Shown here: positions 17,112-26,056 of the stretch, piece after piece
How positions within the stretch are numbered: the stretch's first letter is position 1
Layout: each line of letters starts with the position of its first letter
Assembly (NCBI RefSeq): GCF_001552635.1
Contig: NZ_BCRO01000030.1
Location: 1-64,000, forward strand
Length of the DNA stretch: 64,000 nucleotides
Direction of reading: 5' to 3'
Source of the DNA: Actinomadura hibisca NBRC 15177
Lineage (GTDB): Bacteria; Actinomycetota; Actinomycetes; Streptosporangiales; Streptosporangiaceae
Notes under the pieces: generated by a model
Database searches by the model: none
The model's input: only the letters and a program-made list of their open reading frames with translations
What the model was told of the DNA's origin: nothing
Made by a program: the position numbers and the translations under genes

Positions 17112-17720
17112 GTGACCGAGGCAAGACAGAACATGCCCTTTCGTAAACCCGACGACGAGGGCGCGCGTCCCACTGACGTGACCGAGACCCTCGTGGCCAG
17201 GGGCACGGCCGGTGCGGTGGCCGTCGCCTGGGACGCCGACCAGGCGGTGACGGCGCTCTACAGCGCCAACTACCGCTCGCTGGTGCGGCTCGCCGCGATG
17301 CTGGTGCGCGACGCGGGCACGGCCGAGGAGGTCGTCCAGGACGCGTTCGTCGCCATGCACGGCGGGTGGCGCCGGCTGCGCGACCCCGACAAGGCCCTGT
17401 CCTACCTGCGCCAGTCGGTGGTGAACCGGTCCCGGTCGGTGCTGCGCCACCGGGCGGTGGTGGAGAAGTACGCGCCCAAGGGGCTACCCGACGCGCCCAG
17501 CGCCGAGGCGGGCGCCATCGGGGAGCTGGAGCGCTCGGCGGTGGTGGACGCGCTGCACCGGCTGCCGACGCGGCAGCGCGAGGCGCTGGTCCTGCGCTAC
17601 TACGCCGACCTGTCCGAAGCGGAGATCGCCCAGAGCATGGGGATCTCCCGCGGCGCCGTCAAGAGCCATACCGCGCGCGGGATGGCCGCGCTGCGCAACG
17701 TCCTGGAGCAGTTCTCATGA
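17112..17720 (+). CDS. SigE-family ECF RNA polymerase sigma factor
   Basis: The 202-residue protein has sigma region 2 (residues about 46-115: YSANYRSLVRLAAMLVRD, EEVVQDAFVAMH) and region 4 (about 142-195: LPTRQREALVLRYYADLSEAEIAQSMGIS, then GAVKSHTARGMAAL). Regions 1.1 and 3 are absent, as in ECF factors. It would redirect RNA polymerase in response to a signal relayed by the membrane protein encoded next to it, whose ATG overlaps this stop (ATGA). A GTG start at 17112 is used; an in-frame ATG at 17133 is an alternative. The gene is divergent from HIT across 275 bases, where no convincing -35/-10 was found. Confidence 0.92.
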   Translation: MTEARQNMPFRKPDDEGARPTDVTETLVARGTAGAVAVAWDADQAVTALYSANYRSLVRLAAMLVRDAGTAEEVVQDAFVAMHGGWRRLRDPDKALSYLRQSVVNRSRSVLRHRAVVEKYAPKGLPDAPSAEAGAIGELERSAVVDALHRLPTRQREALVLRYYADLSEAEIAQSMGISRGAVKSHTARGMAALRNVLEQFS

Positions 17721-18379
17721 CCACCGACCCCCACGACGAGTACGGCGAGATCCTGCGCCGTGCGCTCAGCGCGGAGGCGGAGACGGTCGACCCTTCCGCC
17801 GACGGCCTGGAGCGCATCCGGGCCCGGATCGACGAGCGGCGCCGGCGCCGGTTCGGGTGGGAGTGGTTCACCGCCAACTGGGGGCGACCCGTGCTGGCGG
17901 TCGGCGCCGCCGTCGCCATCGCCGGCATCGGCGTCTCGGCCCCCCAGACGATGGACCTCATCCAGTCGGCGGGCAACCACGGCGAGTCCCGGCGGAACGA
18001 GCAGCCCCCGGCGGGCGGCACCCTGTCCGAGCGGAACGGGCCCACCGCCGACCCGCAGGACCCCCGCTCCGCCGACCGCCCGACCGGCGAGGCCAGCGAC
18101 GATCCCGACGCCCCGGTGTCGGTGTCGGCCTCCGGGACGGTGAGCTGTCCCCCGGCGAGCACGCCGGGCAACACCCGCACCCCGCCCCCGCCGACCTCGC
18201 CGAAGCCGCCGTCCGGCACCGCCTGCCCGACGCCGAGCACCACGGCCCCCACCCCGACGGCCACGCCGACCACCCCGGCGCCCACGACGCCCGCGCCGAC
18301 CACCACCACGCCCGCGCCGCCGACCGAGACGCCGACGACCCCGGCGGCCGAGCCGCAGGTGCCCGCCAGCGGCCCCTGA
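17717..18379 (+). CDS. Single-pass membrane protein with Pro/Thr-rich tail, candidate anti-sigma partner
   Basis: The 220-residue protein has a cytoplasmic N-terminal segment (residues 1-56, ending in a very basic stretch DERRRRRFGWEW). One membrane helix follows (about 57-76), then a charged linker and a long Pro/Thr-rich tail (about 145-220), probably outside the cell and suited to spanning or anchoring in the wall. It starts inside the stop of the sigma factor gene, the typical arrangement for an ECF sigma factor and its membrane-bound regulator. No zinc-binding HxxxCxxC anti-sigma motif is present, so the anti-sigma role is inferred from context alone. Confidence 0.7.
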   Translation: MTTDPHDEYGEILRRALSAEAETVDPSADGLERIRARIDERRRRRFGWEWFTANWGRPVLAVGAAVAIAGIGVSAPQTMDLIQSAGNHGESRRNEQPPAGGTLSERNGPTADPQDPRSADRPTGEASDDPDAPVSVSASGTVSCPPASTPGNTRTPPPPTSPKPPSGTACPTPSTTAPTPTATPTTPAPTTPAPTTTTPAPPTETPTTPAAEPQVPASGP

Positions 18380-18469
18380 GCCGCCCACCGGGGCCGGTGG
18401 TCCGCCTGGTCCTGTGCCCACCGACCCCGAGGGCCGGAGTCCGCCCGTGCCCGGCCGTCCGCCGGGCGG

Positions 18470-19201
18470 TCACCAGCGGCCGGTGGCCGCCATCAGCACC
18501 GACGCCGCCGCCACGCCCGCCGTCGAGGTGCGCAGCACCGTCGGGCCCAGCAGCGCCGTGCGCGCGCCCGCCTCGGCGAACCGCGCGATCTCCTCGTCGC
18601 TGACGCCGCCCTCGGGGCCCACGATCACGACGATGTCGCCCGCCGCCGGGGGCGCGAACGCCGTCAGCGGCGCGTCGGCCGCCTCGTGCAGCACCAGCGC
18701 GCCCGCAGCGCCCGCCACCAGGTCGGCCACCTGCGCGGTCGTCGCCAGGTCGGCCACTTCGGGGAAGCGGGCGCGCCGGGCCTGCTTGGCGGCCTCCCGG
18801 GCGGTGTTGCGCCAGCGGCCCAGGGCCTTGTCGCGGCGCTCGGCCTTCCACTGGGTGATGCTGCGCGCGGCCGACCACGGCACGATCACGTCCACGCCGA
18901 CCTCGGTCATGGTCTCCACGGCCAGCTCGCCCCGGTCGCCCTTGGGCAGCGCCTGCACCACCACCAGGCGGGGGCTCGGCTCGGGCCAGGTGAGGCGCGC
19001 GCCGACCTCCAGCGTCAGCGACGCCTTGTCGGCGGCCACCACGACGCACTCGGCCATCAAGCCCGCGCCGTCGGTCAGGTCGACCCGCTCGCCGGGCCGC
19101 AACCGCCGCACGGTGGCGGCGTGCCGCCCCTCCGGGCCGTCCAGGACCACCCGGTCGGCGGCCAGCCGCTCGCGGTCGGCGAGGAACACCGGCGGACTCA
19201 T
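18470..19201 (-). CDS. rsmE: 16S rRNA (uracil-1498-N3)-methyltransferase RsmE
   Basis: The 243-residue protein has the PUA-like N-terminal domain (FLADRERLAADRVVLDGPEG-type) and a SPOUT knot with IVIVGPEGGVSDEEI and LLGPTVLRTSTAG near the C-terminus, the signature of RsmE. It methylates U1498 of 16S rRNA in the assembled small subunit using S-adenosylmethionine. It lies downstream of dnaJ (117-base gap with a hairpin) on the same strand, the common actinobacterial order. Confidence 0.95.
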   Translation of the reverse strand: MSPPVFLADRERLAADRVVLDGPEGRHAATVRRLRPGERVDLTDGAGLMAECVVVAADKASLTLEVGARLTWPEPSPRLVVVQALPKGDRGELAVETMTEVGVDVIVPWSAARSITQWKAERRDKALGRWRNTAREAAKQARRARFPEVADLATTAQVADLVAGAAGALVLHEAADAPLTAFAPPAAGDIVVIVGPEGGVSDEEIARFAEAGARTALLGPTVLRTSTAGVAAASVLMAATGRW

Positions 19202-19238
19202 GAAACCCCCTCAGAGACGCTGCCCTCAGACGACAGAA

Positions 19239-19271
19239 CCCCGCCGCGACCGCACTCGGGTCGCGACGGGG
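19239..19271 (-). terminator. Hairpin between dnaJ and rsmE
   Basis: Arms of 13 bases (19239-19251 and 19259-19271) pair with one mismatch around a 7-base loop. It could end or attenuate the hrcA-dnaJ transcript before rsmE. No U-run follows. Confidence 0.5.
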
Positions 19272-19318
19272 GGCCGTCAGCCGTCGCGGCCCTCGTGATA
19301 GGCCGCCACGGTCTCTCT

Positions 19319-20455
19319 TCAGTGCTGGTTGAACACGTCCCGCAGCCGGGAGAACACGCCCCGCTGGCCCGGCGCGAACTTGCCGGGCGGGCGCTCCTCG
19401 CCGCGCAGCTTGGCCAGCCTGCGCAGCAGCTCCTCCTGCTCCTCGTCGAGCCTGCCGGGGGTCTCCACGGTCACGTGGATGAGCAGGTCGCCGCGGCCGG
19501 ACTCGTTGAGGTGGCGCACGCCGCGCCCGTACAGGGTGATCACCTGGCCGGACTGGGTGCCGGGCTTGATGTCGACGTCCTCGGCGCCGTCCAGGGTCTC
19601 CACGGTGACGCTGGTGCCGAGGGCGGCGGCGGTCATCGGGATCTCGACGGTGCAGTGCAGGTCGTCGCCCTCCCGCTCGAAGATCGCGTGGGGCTTCTCC
19701 ACGATCTCCAGGAACAGGTCGCCGGGCGGGCCGCCGCCGGGACCGACCTCGCCCTCGCCCGCCAGCTGGATGTGGATGCCGTTCTCCACGCCCGCCGGGA
19801 TCTTGACCTTGACGGTGCGGCGGGTGCGGACCCGGCCGTCGCCCGAGCACTCGGGGCAGGGGGTGCGGATCACGCTGCCGAAGCCGCCGCACTGCGGGCA
19901 GGGGCGCGCGGTGCGGACCTCGCCGAGGAACGAGCGCTGCCGCATGACGACCTCGCCGTGGCCCTCGCAGGTCTCGCAGGTCTCCGGGCGGGTGCCGGGC
20001 GCGGTGCCCTCGCCCTGGCAGGAGGTGCAGGCGACCGCGGTGTCGATGGACAGCTCGCGGGTGGTGCCGAAGGCGGTCTCGTTCAGGTCGAGCTCGACGC
20101 GCAGCGTGGCGTTGCGGCCGCGGCGGGCCCGGCTGCGCGGGCCGCGCGCGGACGCGGTGCCGAAGAAGGCGTCCATGATGTCGCTGAAGGGGAACCCGGC
20201 CGCGCCGAAGCCGCCGGCGCCCGCCCCGGCGCCGCCGCGCGCGAACGGGTCGGCGCCCATGTCGTACATCTCCCGCTTCTGCGGGTCGGAGAGCACCTCG
20301 TAGGCCTGGGTGATCTCCTTGAACTTCTCCTGCGTCTCCGGGTCCGGATTGACGTCCGGGTGGAGCTCGCGGGCGAGCCGGCGATACGCCTTCTTGACCT
20401 CGTCCGGGCTGGCGTCGCGCCGGACGCCGAGGGTCGCGTAGTAGTCGTTGGCCAC
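19319..20455 (-). CDS. dnaJ: Molecular chaperone DnaJ
   Basis: The 378-residue protein has a J domain (residues 1-70, HPD within RELHPDVNP) and a Gly/Ala-rich linker. Four CxxCxGxG zinc repeats follow ([32 protein letters not shown]), then the client-binding C-terminal domains. It stimulates DnaK ATPase activity and holds unfolded protein. The GTG start directly follows the hrcA TAA stop, so hrcA and dnaJ form one operon under the CIRCE operator. This is the DnaJ2 type paired with HrcA rather than the dnaK-grpE-dnaJ copy. Confidence 0.96.
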   Translation of the reverse strand: MANDYYATLGVRRDASPDEVKKAYRRLARELHPDVNPDPETQEKFKEITQAYEVLSDPQKREMYDMGADPFARGGAGAGAGGFGAAGFPFSDIMDAFFGTASARGPRSRARRGRNATLRVELDLNETAFGTTRELSIDTAVACTSCQGEGTAPGTRPETCETCEGHGEVVMRQRSFLGEVRTARPCPQCGGFGSVIRTPCPECSGDGRVRTRRTVKVKIPAGVENGIHIQLAGEGEVGPGGGPPGDLFLEIVEKPHAIFEREGDDLHCTVEIPMTAAALGTSVTVETLDGAEDVDIKPGTQSGQVITLYGRGVRHLNESGRGDLLIHVTVETPGRLDEEQEELLRRLAKLRGEERPPGKFAPGQRGVFSRLRDVFNQH

Positions 20456-21469
20456 TTACGACCCCGCCAGGATCTGTCCCACGTAGCGTGCCACTGCGCG
20501 TACCGCTCCCATCGTGCCGGGGTAATCCATGCGTGTCGGCCCGAGCACTCCGAGCCGGGCCAGGGTGAGGTCGCCCACGCCGTAGTCGGCGGCGACGACC
20601 GAGGTGGACCGGAGCCCCTCGTCGGGGTTCTCGGTGCCGATCCGCACCGTAACAGTAGAGGAATCGCCGGTCTCGCCGAGCAGCCGCATCAGCACGACCT
20701 GTTCCTCCAGCGCCTCCAGGACGTCCCGCAGGCTCTGCGAGAAGTCCACGTGGGCCAGGTTGGCGGCGCCGGCGAACACGATCTTCTCCTCGTGCTTCTC
20801 CACCAGCGTCTCCAGCAGCACCGACAACACCGAGGCCGCGACCGGCCGCTCGTCGGCGCCGACCTTCTCCGGCAGGTCGGCCACGGCCGTGGGCACCTCG
20901 CCCAGGCCGCACCCGTCCAGGCACGTGTTGAGCAACGCCCGCAGGTGGCCGATCGATTCCTCGGTCAGCTGGGCGGGGGTCTCGATCACCCGCTGCTCGA
21001 CCCGGCCGGTGTTGGTGATCAGCACCAGCAGCAGCCGGTGCGCCGCCACCGGGACCAGCTCCACGTGCCGCACCGTCGAGCGGGTCAGCGAGGGGTACTG
21101 CACGACCGCGACCTGCCGGGTGAGCTGGGCCAGCAGCCGCACGGTGCGGCCGACCACGTCGTCCAGGTCGTAGGCGCCGTTCAGGAACGTCTCGATGGCG
21201 CGGCGCTCGGCCGACGACAGCGGCTTGATCGTGGACAGCCGGTCCACGAACAGCCGGTAGCCCTTGTCGGTGGGCACCCGGCCCGCGCTGGTGTGCGGCT
21301 GGGTGATGTACCCCTCCTGCTCCAGCACCGCCATGTCGTTGCGGATGGTCGCCGAGGACACGCCCAGGTTGTGGCCCTCCACCAAGGACTTGGAGCCGAC
21401 CGGCTCGTTGGTGGAGACGTAGTCCTCGACAATGGCGCGCAGGACCGCGAGTTTCCGGTCGTCGAGCAC
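20456..21469 (-). CDS. hrcA: Heat-inducible transcription repressor HrcA
   Basis: The 337-residue repressor has an N-terminal winged helix ([28 protein letters not shown], then [19 protein letters not shown]) and the HrcA GAF-like body ending in [15 protein letters not shown]. HrcA binds CIRCE elements and is helped to fold by GroE, linking chaperone supply to transcription. The GTG at 21469 is chosen because GGAGGTGA lies just upstream; longer starts would run through the CIRCE operator. A CIRCE element lies 28-50 bases before the start, so the gene is self-regulated. Confidence 0.95.
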   Translation of the reverse strand: MLDDRKLAVLRAIVEDYVSTNEPVGSKSLVEGHNLGVSSATIRNDMAVLEQEGYITQPHTSAGRVPTDKGYRLFVDRLSTIKPLSSAERRAIETFLNGAYDLDDVVGRTVRLLAQLTRQVAVVQYPSLTRSTVRHVELVPVAAHRLLLVLITNTGRVEQRVIETPAQLTEESIGHLRALLNTCLDGCGLGEVPTAVADLPEKVGADERPVAASVLSVLLETLVEKHEEKIVFAGAANLAHVDFSQSLRDVLEALEEQVVLMRLLGETGDSSTVTVRIGTENPDEGLRSTSVVAADYGVGDLTLARLGVLGPTRMDYPGTMGAVRAVARYVGQILAGS

Positions 21470-21494
21470 GTGGTCACCTCCGCTGCCCCCGTAC

Positions 21495-21519
21495 TGGCAC
21501 TCCTTGCTTCCGAGTGCCA
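21495..21519. promoter_or_regulatory. CIRCE operator (HrcA binding site)
   Basis: The inverted repeat GCACTC-N9-GAGTGC (21497-21502 and 21512-21517) extends by TG and CA on the outside. Arms and 9-base spacing match the CIRCE consensus. It lies between the hrcA ribosome site and the presumed promoter, so bound HrcA would block hrcA-dnaJ transcription until heat stress. Confidence 0.93.
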
Positions 21520-21632
21520 AGTGTACGGCCCGGCGGGGCCACTCTGGAGGGTCCGGGTCGCGCGGCGCCCGCCACGCCGGGAGATCGCGGGGCCGCGACC
21601 GCGGGCGCCCGGCTGGATTAATGTGCCGACCT

Positions 21633-22466
21633 GTGCAGAGTAAGGACTACGGAAACGACGTTCTGGCGGGCGACTGGCGGCTGCCCCGCAAGGGTCAGAT
21701 CCCGGAGATCCCCGCCGAGCCGGGCCTGGTGGCCGAGGATCCCGACAGCGGGTTCTGCGGGGCGGTGGTCGGCTGCGACAAGTTCGGCGTGACGCTGGAG
21801 GACCGGTTCGGCAACAGGCGGGTGTTCCCGCTGACGGCGGCGGGCTTCCTGATCGACGGCAGGCCGGTCACGCTGGTGCGGCCCGCCGCCGCGCCGAAGG
21901 CCCCGGCGCGCTCGGCGTCGGGATCGGTCGCGGTGCGGGGACTGCGGGCGAAGGTGGCCAAGGAGAGCCGCATCTACGTCGAGGGCCGGCACGACGCCGA
22001 GCTGGTGGAGAAGATCTGGGGCCACGACCTGCGGGTGGAGGGCGTGGTCGTGGAGTACCTGGAGGGCGTGGACGACCTGCCCGCCATCGTCGCGGAGTTC
22101 GGGCCCGGCGAGGGGCGGCGGCTCGGGGTGCTGGTGGACCACCTGGTGGCCGGGTCCAAGGAGAGCCGGATCGCGGCGCAGGTGACGTCGCCGTACGTGC
22201 TGGTGACCGGGCACCCGTTCGTCGACGTCTGGGAGGCGGTCAAGCCGGCCGCCGTCGGCATCGCGGCCTGGCCCCGCGTGCCGCGCGGCGTACCCTGGAA
22301 GGAAGGGGTGCTCCAAGCACTCGGCTGGGGGGACAACGTGGGCGCGGGATGGCAACGCATCCTGGGGTCGGTGTCGAGCTTCACCGATCTTGAGCCGGCG
22401 CTCCTGGGCCGGGTCGAGGAACTGATCGATTTCGTGACCGCCCCCGGCCCCCCGCCGTTCGAGTGA
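21633..22466 (+). CDS. DUF3097 family protein
   Basis: The 277-residue protein matches the actinobacterial DUF3097 family, which has no established function. It has [10 protein letters not shown] at the N-terminus, a small beta-rich part ([25 protein letters not shown]), and a conserved core with [38 protein letters not shown] and [12 protein letters not shown]. The core resembles Toprim-like acidic strands ([14 protein letters not shown]), an impression only. The GTG at 21633 fits family N-termini; ATG 21621 is an alternative. A TAATGT box (21619-21624) lies 8 bases before the GTG with no ribosome site, consistent with a leaderless mRNA. Confidence 0.85.
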   Translation: MQSKDYGNDVLAGDWRLPRKGQIPEIPAEPGLVAEDPDSGFCGAVVGCDKFGVTLEDRFGNRRVFPLTAAGFLIDGRPVTLVRPAAAPKAPARSASGSVAVRGLRAKVAKESRIYVEGRHDAELVEKIWGHDLRVEGVVVEYLEGVDDLPAIVAEFGPGEGRRLGVLVDHLVAGSKESRIAAQVTSPYVLVTGHPFVDVWEAVKPAAVGIAAWPRVPRGVPWKEGVLQALGWGDNVGAGWQRILGSVSSFTDLEPALLGRVEELIDFVTAPGPPPFE

Positions 22467-22476
22467 GGAGCATGGC

Positions 22477-23115
22477 ATGACCAATCCCCCTGAGGGGCCC
22501 GGATACCAGGGCCAGCCCGGGTACGGGCAGGACCCGTACGGGCAGCAGCCGGGCTACGGACAATCGGGCAGCAGTCACCCGGGGTACGGGCAGTCCGGCT
22601 ACGGGCAGCCGGGCAACAGCCAGCCGGGCTACGGGCAGTCGGGCTACGAGCAGCCCGGGTACGGCCAGCCGGGATACGGGCAGCAGCCCGGGTACGGCCA
22701 GCCGGGGCACGACCAGTACGCCGGGTACGGCCAGGCGCCCGCCTACGGCGGCCAGATGCAGCCGTACGGGTCGGCCTACACCGGCCAGCCGTCCTCCGAC
22801 GAGCGCACCTGGGGGCTGCTCTGCCACCTGGGCCAGCTCCTGTTCGGCGTGTTCTCGCCGCTGGTGGTCTACCTGGTCAAGAAGGACGAGTCGCCGTTCC
22901 TGCGCCACCACGGCGTGCAGGGGCTGAACTTCGGCATCACGCAGATCTTCTACGGTCTGATCAACTTCGTGCTGATGTTCGTGCTGATCGGCATCGTGAC
23001 CGCGCTGGTCCAGGCGGTGGCGACGCTGGTGTTCATCATCATGGCGGCGGTCGCCGCCAACCGGGGCGAGTGGTACCGCTTCCCGGCCTTCATGGCCTGG
23101 CCGATGATCAAGTAG
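22477..23115 (+). CDS. DUF4870 membrane protein with Tyr-Gly-Gln-Pro repeats
   Basis: The 212-residue protein begins with about 105 residues of low-complexity GYGQPG-like repeats (bases about 22490-22790). A DUF4870 domain follows: [29 protein letters not shown], then [17 protein letters not shown], two or three membrane helices and a closing [15 protein letters not shown]. The repeat arm is probably cytoplasmic and disordered, of a kind that may drive phase separation or protein contacts; this is inference. It starts 10 bases after the DUF3097 stop and is probably co-transcribed with it. A relative with a different arm lies at 27536-28042. Confidence 0.85.
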   Translation: MTNPPEGPGYQGQPGYGQDPYGQQPGYGQSGSSHPGYGQSGYGQPGNSQPGYGQSGYEQPGYGQPGYGQQPGYGQPGHDQYAGYGQAPAYGGQMQPYGSAYTGQPSSDERTWGLLCHLGQLLFGVFSPLVVYLVKKDESPFLRHHGVQGLNFGITQIFYGLINFVLMFVLIGIVTALVQAVATLVFIIMAAVAANRGEWYRFPAFMAWPMIK

Positions 23116-23121
23116 TCACGG

Positions 23122-24333
23122 TCAGGTCAGGTCGCGGACCACGGCGTCGGCGAGCAGGCGCCCGCGCGGGGTGAGCACCGCGCGGGCGCGCTCGCGGTAG
23201 GGCTCTTCCGCGACGAGGCCCGCGGCGATCAGCGGCCGGACCGCGGCGTCGTCCACCAGGTCGGCCGGGCAGCCGTCGGCCAGCCGCAGCTCCAGCATGA
23301 TCCGCTCGACGCGCCGGTCGTCGTCGGTCAGGACCTCGCGGGCGTGCGCGGGCGTCGTCCCCTCGGCGAGGCGGGCGGCGTAGGCGGCGGGGTGCTTGAC
23401 GTTCCACCAGCGGGTGCCGCCGACGTGGCTGTGCGCGCCGGGGCCGACGCCCCACCAGTCGGCGCCGGTCCAGTAGAGCAGGTTGTGCTGGCAGGCCGCC
23501 TCGGGCGAGGCGGCCCAGTTGGAGATCTCGTACCAGTGCAGGCCGTGCGCGCTCAGCAGCTCGTCGGCCATGGCGTAGCGGTCGGCCATCGCGTCGTCGT
23601 CGGGGGCGGCCAGCTCGCCCCGGCGGACCTGCGCGGCCAGCCGGGTGCCCTCCTCCACGATCAGCGCGTACGCCGACACGTGGTCGGGGCCGCAGGCCAG
23701 CGCCGCCTCCAGCGAGGCGCGCCAGTCGTCGTCGCTCTCGCCGGGCGTGCCGTAGATCAGGTCGAGGTTGACGTGCTCGAACCCGGCCGCGCGGGTCCAC
23801 TCCACCACCTGCGGCACCCGGCCGGGGGTGTGGGTGCGCTCCAGCACCTTCAGCACGTGCTCGCGGGCGCTCTGCATCCCGTAGGAGACGCGGGTGAACC
23901 CGGCGGCGCGCAACCCGTCCAGGTAGGCGGGGTCGACGGTCTCGGGGTTGGCCTCGGTGGTGACCTCCGCGCCGGGGGCCAGGCCGAACTCGGCGTCGAT
24001 CGCCGCCAGGACGCGGCCGAGGTCGCCGGGCGGCAGCAGGGTGGGGGTGCCGCCGCCGACGAAGACCGTCCGCACGGGCAGGTCGGCAGCGCCGAGCACG
24101 CGGCGGGCCATGCGGACCTCGGCGATGGCGGTGTCGGCGTAGGAGTCGCGGCTCGCGCCCGGACCCAGCTCGGTGGCGGTGTAGGTGTTGAAGTCGCAGT
24201 ACCCGCAGCGCGTCACGCAGAAGGGCACGTGCACGTAGAAGGCGAAGGGGCGCTCCCCCAGGCCGGTCAGGGCGCTGCCGGGCAGCGCGCCGTCGTACGG
24301 TACGGGGTCGCCGTCGGGCAGGGTCGCGGGCAC
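23122..24333 (-). CDS. hemW: Radical SAM family heme chaperone HemW
   Basis: The 403-residue protein has the radical SAM cluster motif Cys-x3-Cys-x2-Cys (CVTRCGYCDFNTY near residue 38), FVGGGTPTLLPPGDL, a MQSAREHVLKVLERTH segment and a C-terminal HemN-type domain. The motif continues CxxC-x-F as in HemW, which binds heme and passes it to respiratory proteins, and not as a true coproporphyrinogen dehydrogenase. In many actinobacteria it sits between lepA and hrcA; here about 5 kb of other genes separate it from lepA. The start is GTG. It converges on the DUF4870 gene with a 6-base gap. Confidence 0.92.
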   Translation of the reverse strand: MPATLPDGDPVPYDGALPGSALTGLGERPFAFYVHVPFCVTRCGYCDFNTYTATELGPGASRDSYADTAIAEVRMARRVLGAADLPVRTVFVGGGTPTLLPPGDLGRVLAAIDAEFGLAPGAEVTTEANPETVDPAYLDGLRAAGFTRVSYGMQSAREHVLKVLERTHTPGRVPQVVEWTRAAGFEHVNLDLIYGTPGESDDDWRASLEAALACGPDHVSAYALIVEEGTRLAAQVRRGELAAPDDDAMADRYAMADELLSAHGLHWYEISNWAASPEAACQHNLLYWTGADWWGVGPGAHSHVGGTRWWNVKHPAAYAARLAEGTTPAHAREVLTDDDRRVERIMLELRLADGCPADLVDDAAVRPLIAAGLVAEEPYRERARAVLTPRGRLLADAVVRDLT

Positions 24334-24388
24334 CGTTCCAGTCTGCCGTGCCCCCGGCGCTGCTCGGACCGTCGGCGGCCTGCGGCCG

Positions 24389-24853
24389 TCAGCGGGTGGA
24401 CCGCTCCGAGAGCTCGGCGGCGCGCAGCTTGGCGCGCAGCCAGCCCGGGATGTGCTCGGCGGTGCGCGGGAACCGGTCCAGGTCCAGGGCGTAGGCGTCC
24501 GGGGTCAGCGGCGGCGTGAAGTCGGGCTCGCCGTCGTAGTCGAACTCCACGCTGAACCGGCCCGCCCGCTCCACCTCCAGGCGCGCGGTGAACCAGGCCC
24601 CCGTGCCGTGCCGGTACATCACCCGGCGCAGCTCGTCGAGCTTGCTCACGGCCTGGCCGGGCGGCATGGCCACGCTGACCGTGCCGGCGGAGTCGACGAT
24701 CTCGAAGGAGACGCTGTCGATGCCGATCGTGGCGCGGAACTCCAGACCGAGCCTTTCCCACCCGAACGGGGCGCCCGAGCGCAGCGCGCGGACCACGCCG
24801 TTCACCGTCTCCCGCTCCTTCGGAGTGCGGAGAACCTGCTCGGATCGCGTCAC
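24389..24853 (-). CDS. Conserved hypothetical protein, possibly YezG-like immunity family
   Basis: The 154-residue soluble protein starts at a GTG preceded by GGAGG. It has WERLGLEFRATIGIDSVSFEI, a helix with LDELRRVMYRHGTGAWFTARL, and a C-terminal block FSVEFDYDGEPDFTPPLTPDAYALDLDRFPRT-then-HIPGWL. The late FDYD-x-P-x-F and FPR-x3-HIP-x-WL pattern is shared with small actinobacterial proteins sometimes grouped with YezG-like immunity proteins of polymorphic toxin systems. I am not certain of that grouping. No toxin gene is nearby. It is divergent from the next gene across 202 bases. Confidence 0.55.
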   Translation of the reverse strand: MTRSEQVLRTPKERETVNGVVRALRSGAPFGWERLGLEFRATIGIDSVSFEIVDSAGTVSVAMPPGQAVSKLDELRRVMYRHGTGAWFTARLEVERAGRFSVEFDYDGEPDFTPPLTPDAYALDLDRFPRTAEHIPGWLRAKLRAAELSERSTR

Positions 24854-25055
24854 GCTTGGAACCTCCGGAAACCCTGTGCGTGCGGTCGCTCCGACCGTAC
24901 CGACAGATCCGCGCGGGTCGCGGGAGGGCCGCCGTGTCGCGCCGATCCCGTCGGGCCCGGTCCGGGGAGGTTGCGGGACGTTCCGGGCCCGATCCCCACA
25001 AGATCGCCGCATCGTCCGGGGCGCCGCCGCGCGCCCCGCCGGATAGGGTCGCCGG

Positions 25056-25922
25056 ATGCGAGGACAGGAGGCGGCGGCGTTCGGGCGCCTGCCCGCGCGG
25101 GTGCTGCTGCGCGGCGGGCCCGCCGGGTGGCACTACGAGTTCGGCTACGACCACGGCGCGCCCGAGCGGGGCGAGCTGCCCGGCGGCGGCACCGGCTGGG
25201 CCGAGGGGCCGCGCGGCGGGCCCGAGCCGGGCTGGTGGCGGCGCAGGCTCGCCGAGACCGCCGGGGCGCTGCGCGAGCGCCTGGCCTGGACCCTCACCGA
25301 CCGCACCTTCGGCGAGCTGGGCGCCGAGGCCGACATCGCCTGGTTCGAGGTCGAGGAGCCGTGCGTGTGGGAGGGCCTGGTCACCCTGCGCGACGCGGAC
25401 CCGGCGCGCTTCCCCGGCGAGGTCGCGCCGCTGGTGGTGACGTTGGAGCCGGGGCGCGGGGCCGTCCTGCCCGACGCGCACCTGCTGTTCTCCACGCTGG
25501 CGTCCGACGTGTGGAGCACGCTGGAGACGCTGGCGGGCGCGCACGGCTCACCCGCGCCGCAGGCGAGCTTCCTGTGCGGCTGGGACGACCACCGCAGCGT
25601 GCGGGTCGGGCGCAGCGTGCTGCACGCCTCCACCCAGCGCGGCTCCGACGGCGCCGAGCGGCTCGGCGAGCTGCACGCGGTGCGGCTGACGGCCTGGGGC
25701 GGCAATCCCGAGCTGCGGTTCCGGCTGGACGGCATCGACCTGCTGGACGAGCCCGTGGCCGACGTGCTGGAGCTGCTGGACGGCCTCGGGCACGAGATCG
25801 TCCGGCGGCACGGGGTGGTGCGGGTCCCGGCGATGGGGCTGGCGCTGCACCCGGCGGAGACCGGCCGGTTCGGCGCGGCGGGGCTGCGGCTGCCGGAGGC
25901 GCTGGCACACGGCTGGCGGTGA
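25056..25922 (+). CDS. Hypothetical protein, unknown function
   Basis: The 288-residue soluble protein is rich in Gly, Arg and Glu with several Trp (GWHYEFGYDHG, PGWWRRRLAETAGALRERLAW, FLCGWDDHRSVRVG). No catalytic motif or membrane segment is visible. The body has repeated strand-like segments and a C-terminal amphipathic helix (VADVLELLDGLGHEIVRRHG). Codon use looks native and the frame is clean, so it is likely real. I do not recognise the family. Divergent placement from the possibly immunity-like gene may mean a shared control region. Confidence 0.5.
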   Translation: MRGQEAAAFGRLPARVLLRGGPAGWHYEFGYDHGAPERGELPGGGTGWAEGPRGGPEPGWWRRRLAETAGALRERLAWTLTDRTFGELGAEADIAWFEVEEPCVWEGLVTLRDADPARFPGEVAPLVVTLEPGRGAVLPDAHLLFSTLASDVWSTLETLAGAHGSPAPQASFLCGWDDHRSVRVGRSVLHASTQRGSDGAERLGELHAVRLTAWGGNPELRFRLDGIDLLDEPVADVLELLDGLGHEIVRRHGVVRVPAMGLALHPAETGRFGAAGLRLPEALAHGWR

Positions 25923-26056
25923 CGGGCCGCGCGGGCGGGTCTCCTTGGATGGGCCGCCGTGAACGGGCCGCCGCAGACCGGGCGCAACGGACCCGTCATG
26001 CACGCGGGGCCCGTTCGTCACCTGAACGCAACCCCGCCTCCCTACATTCACCGCTC

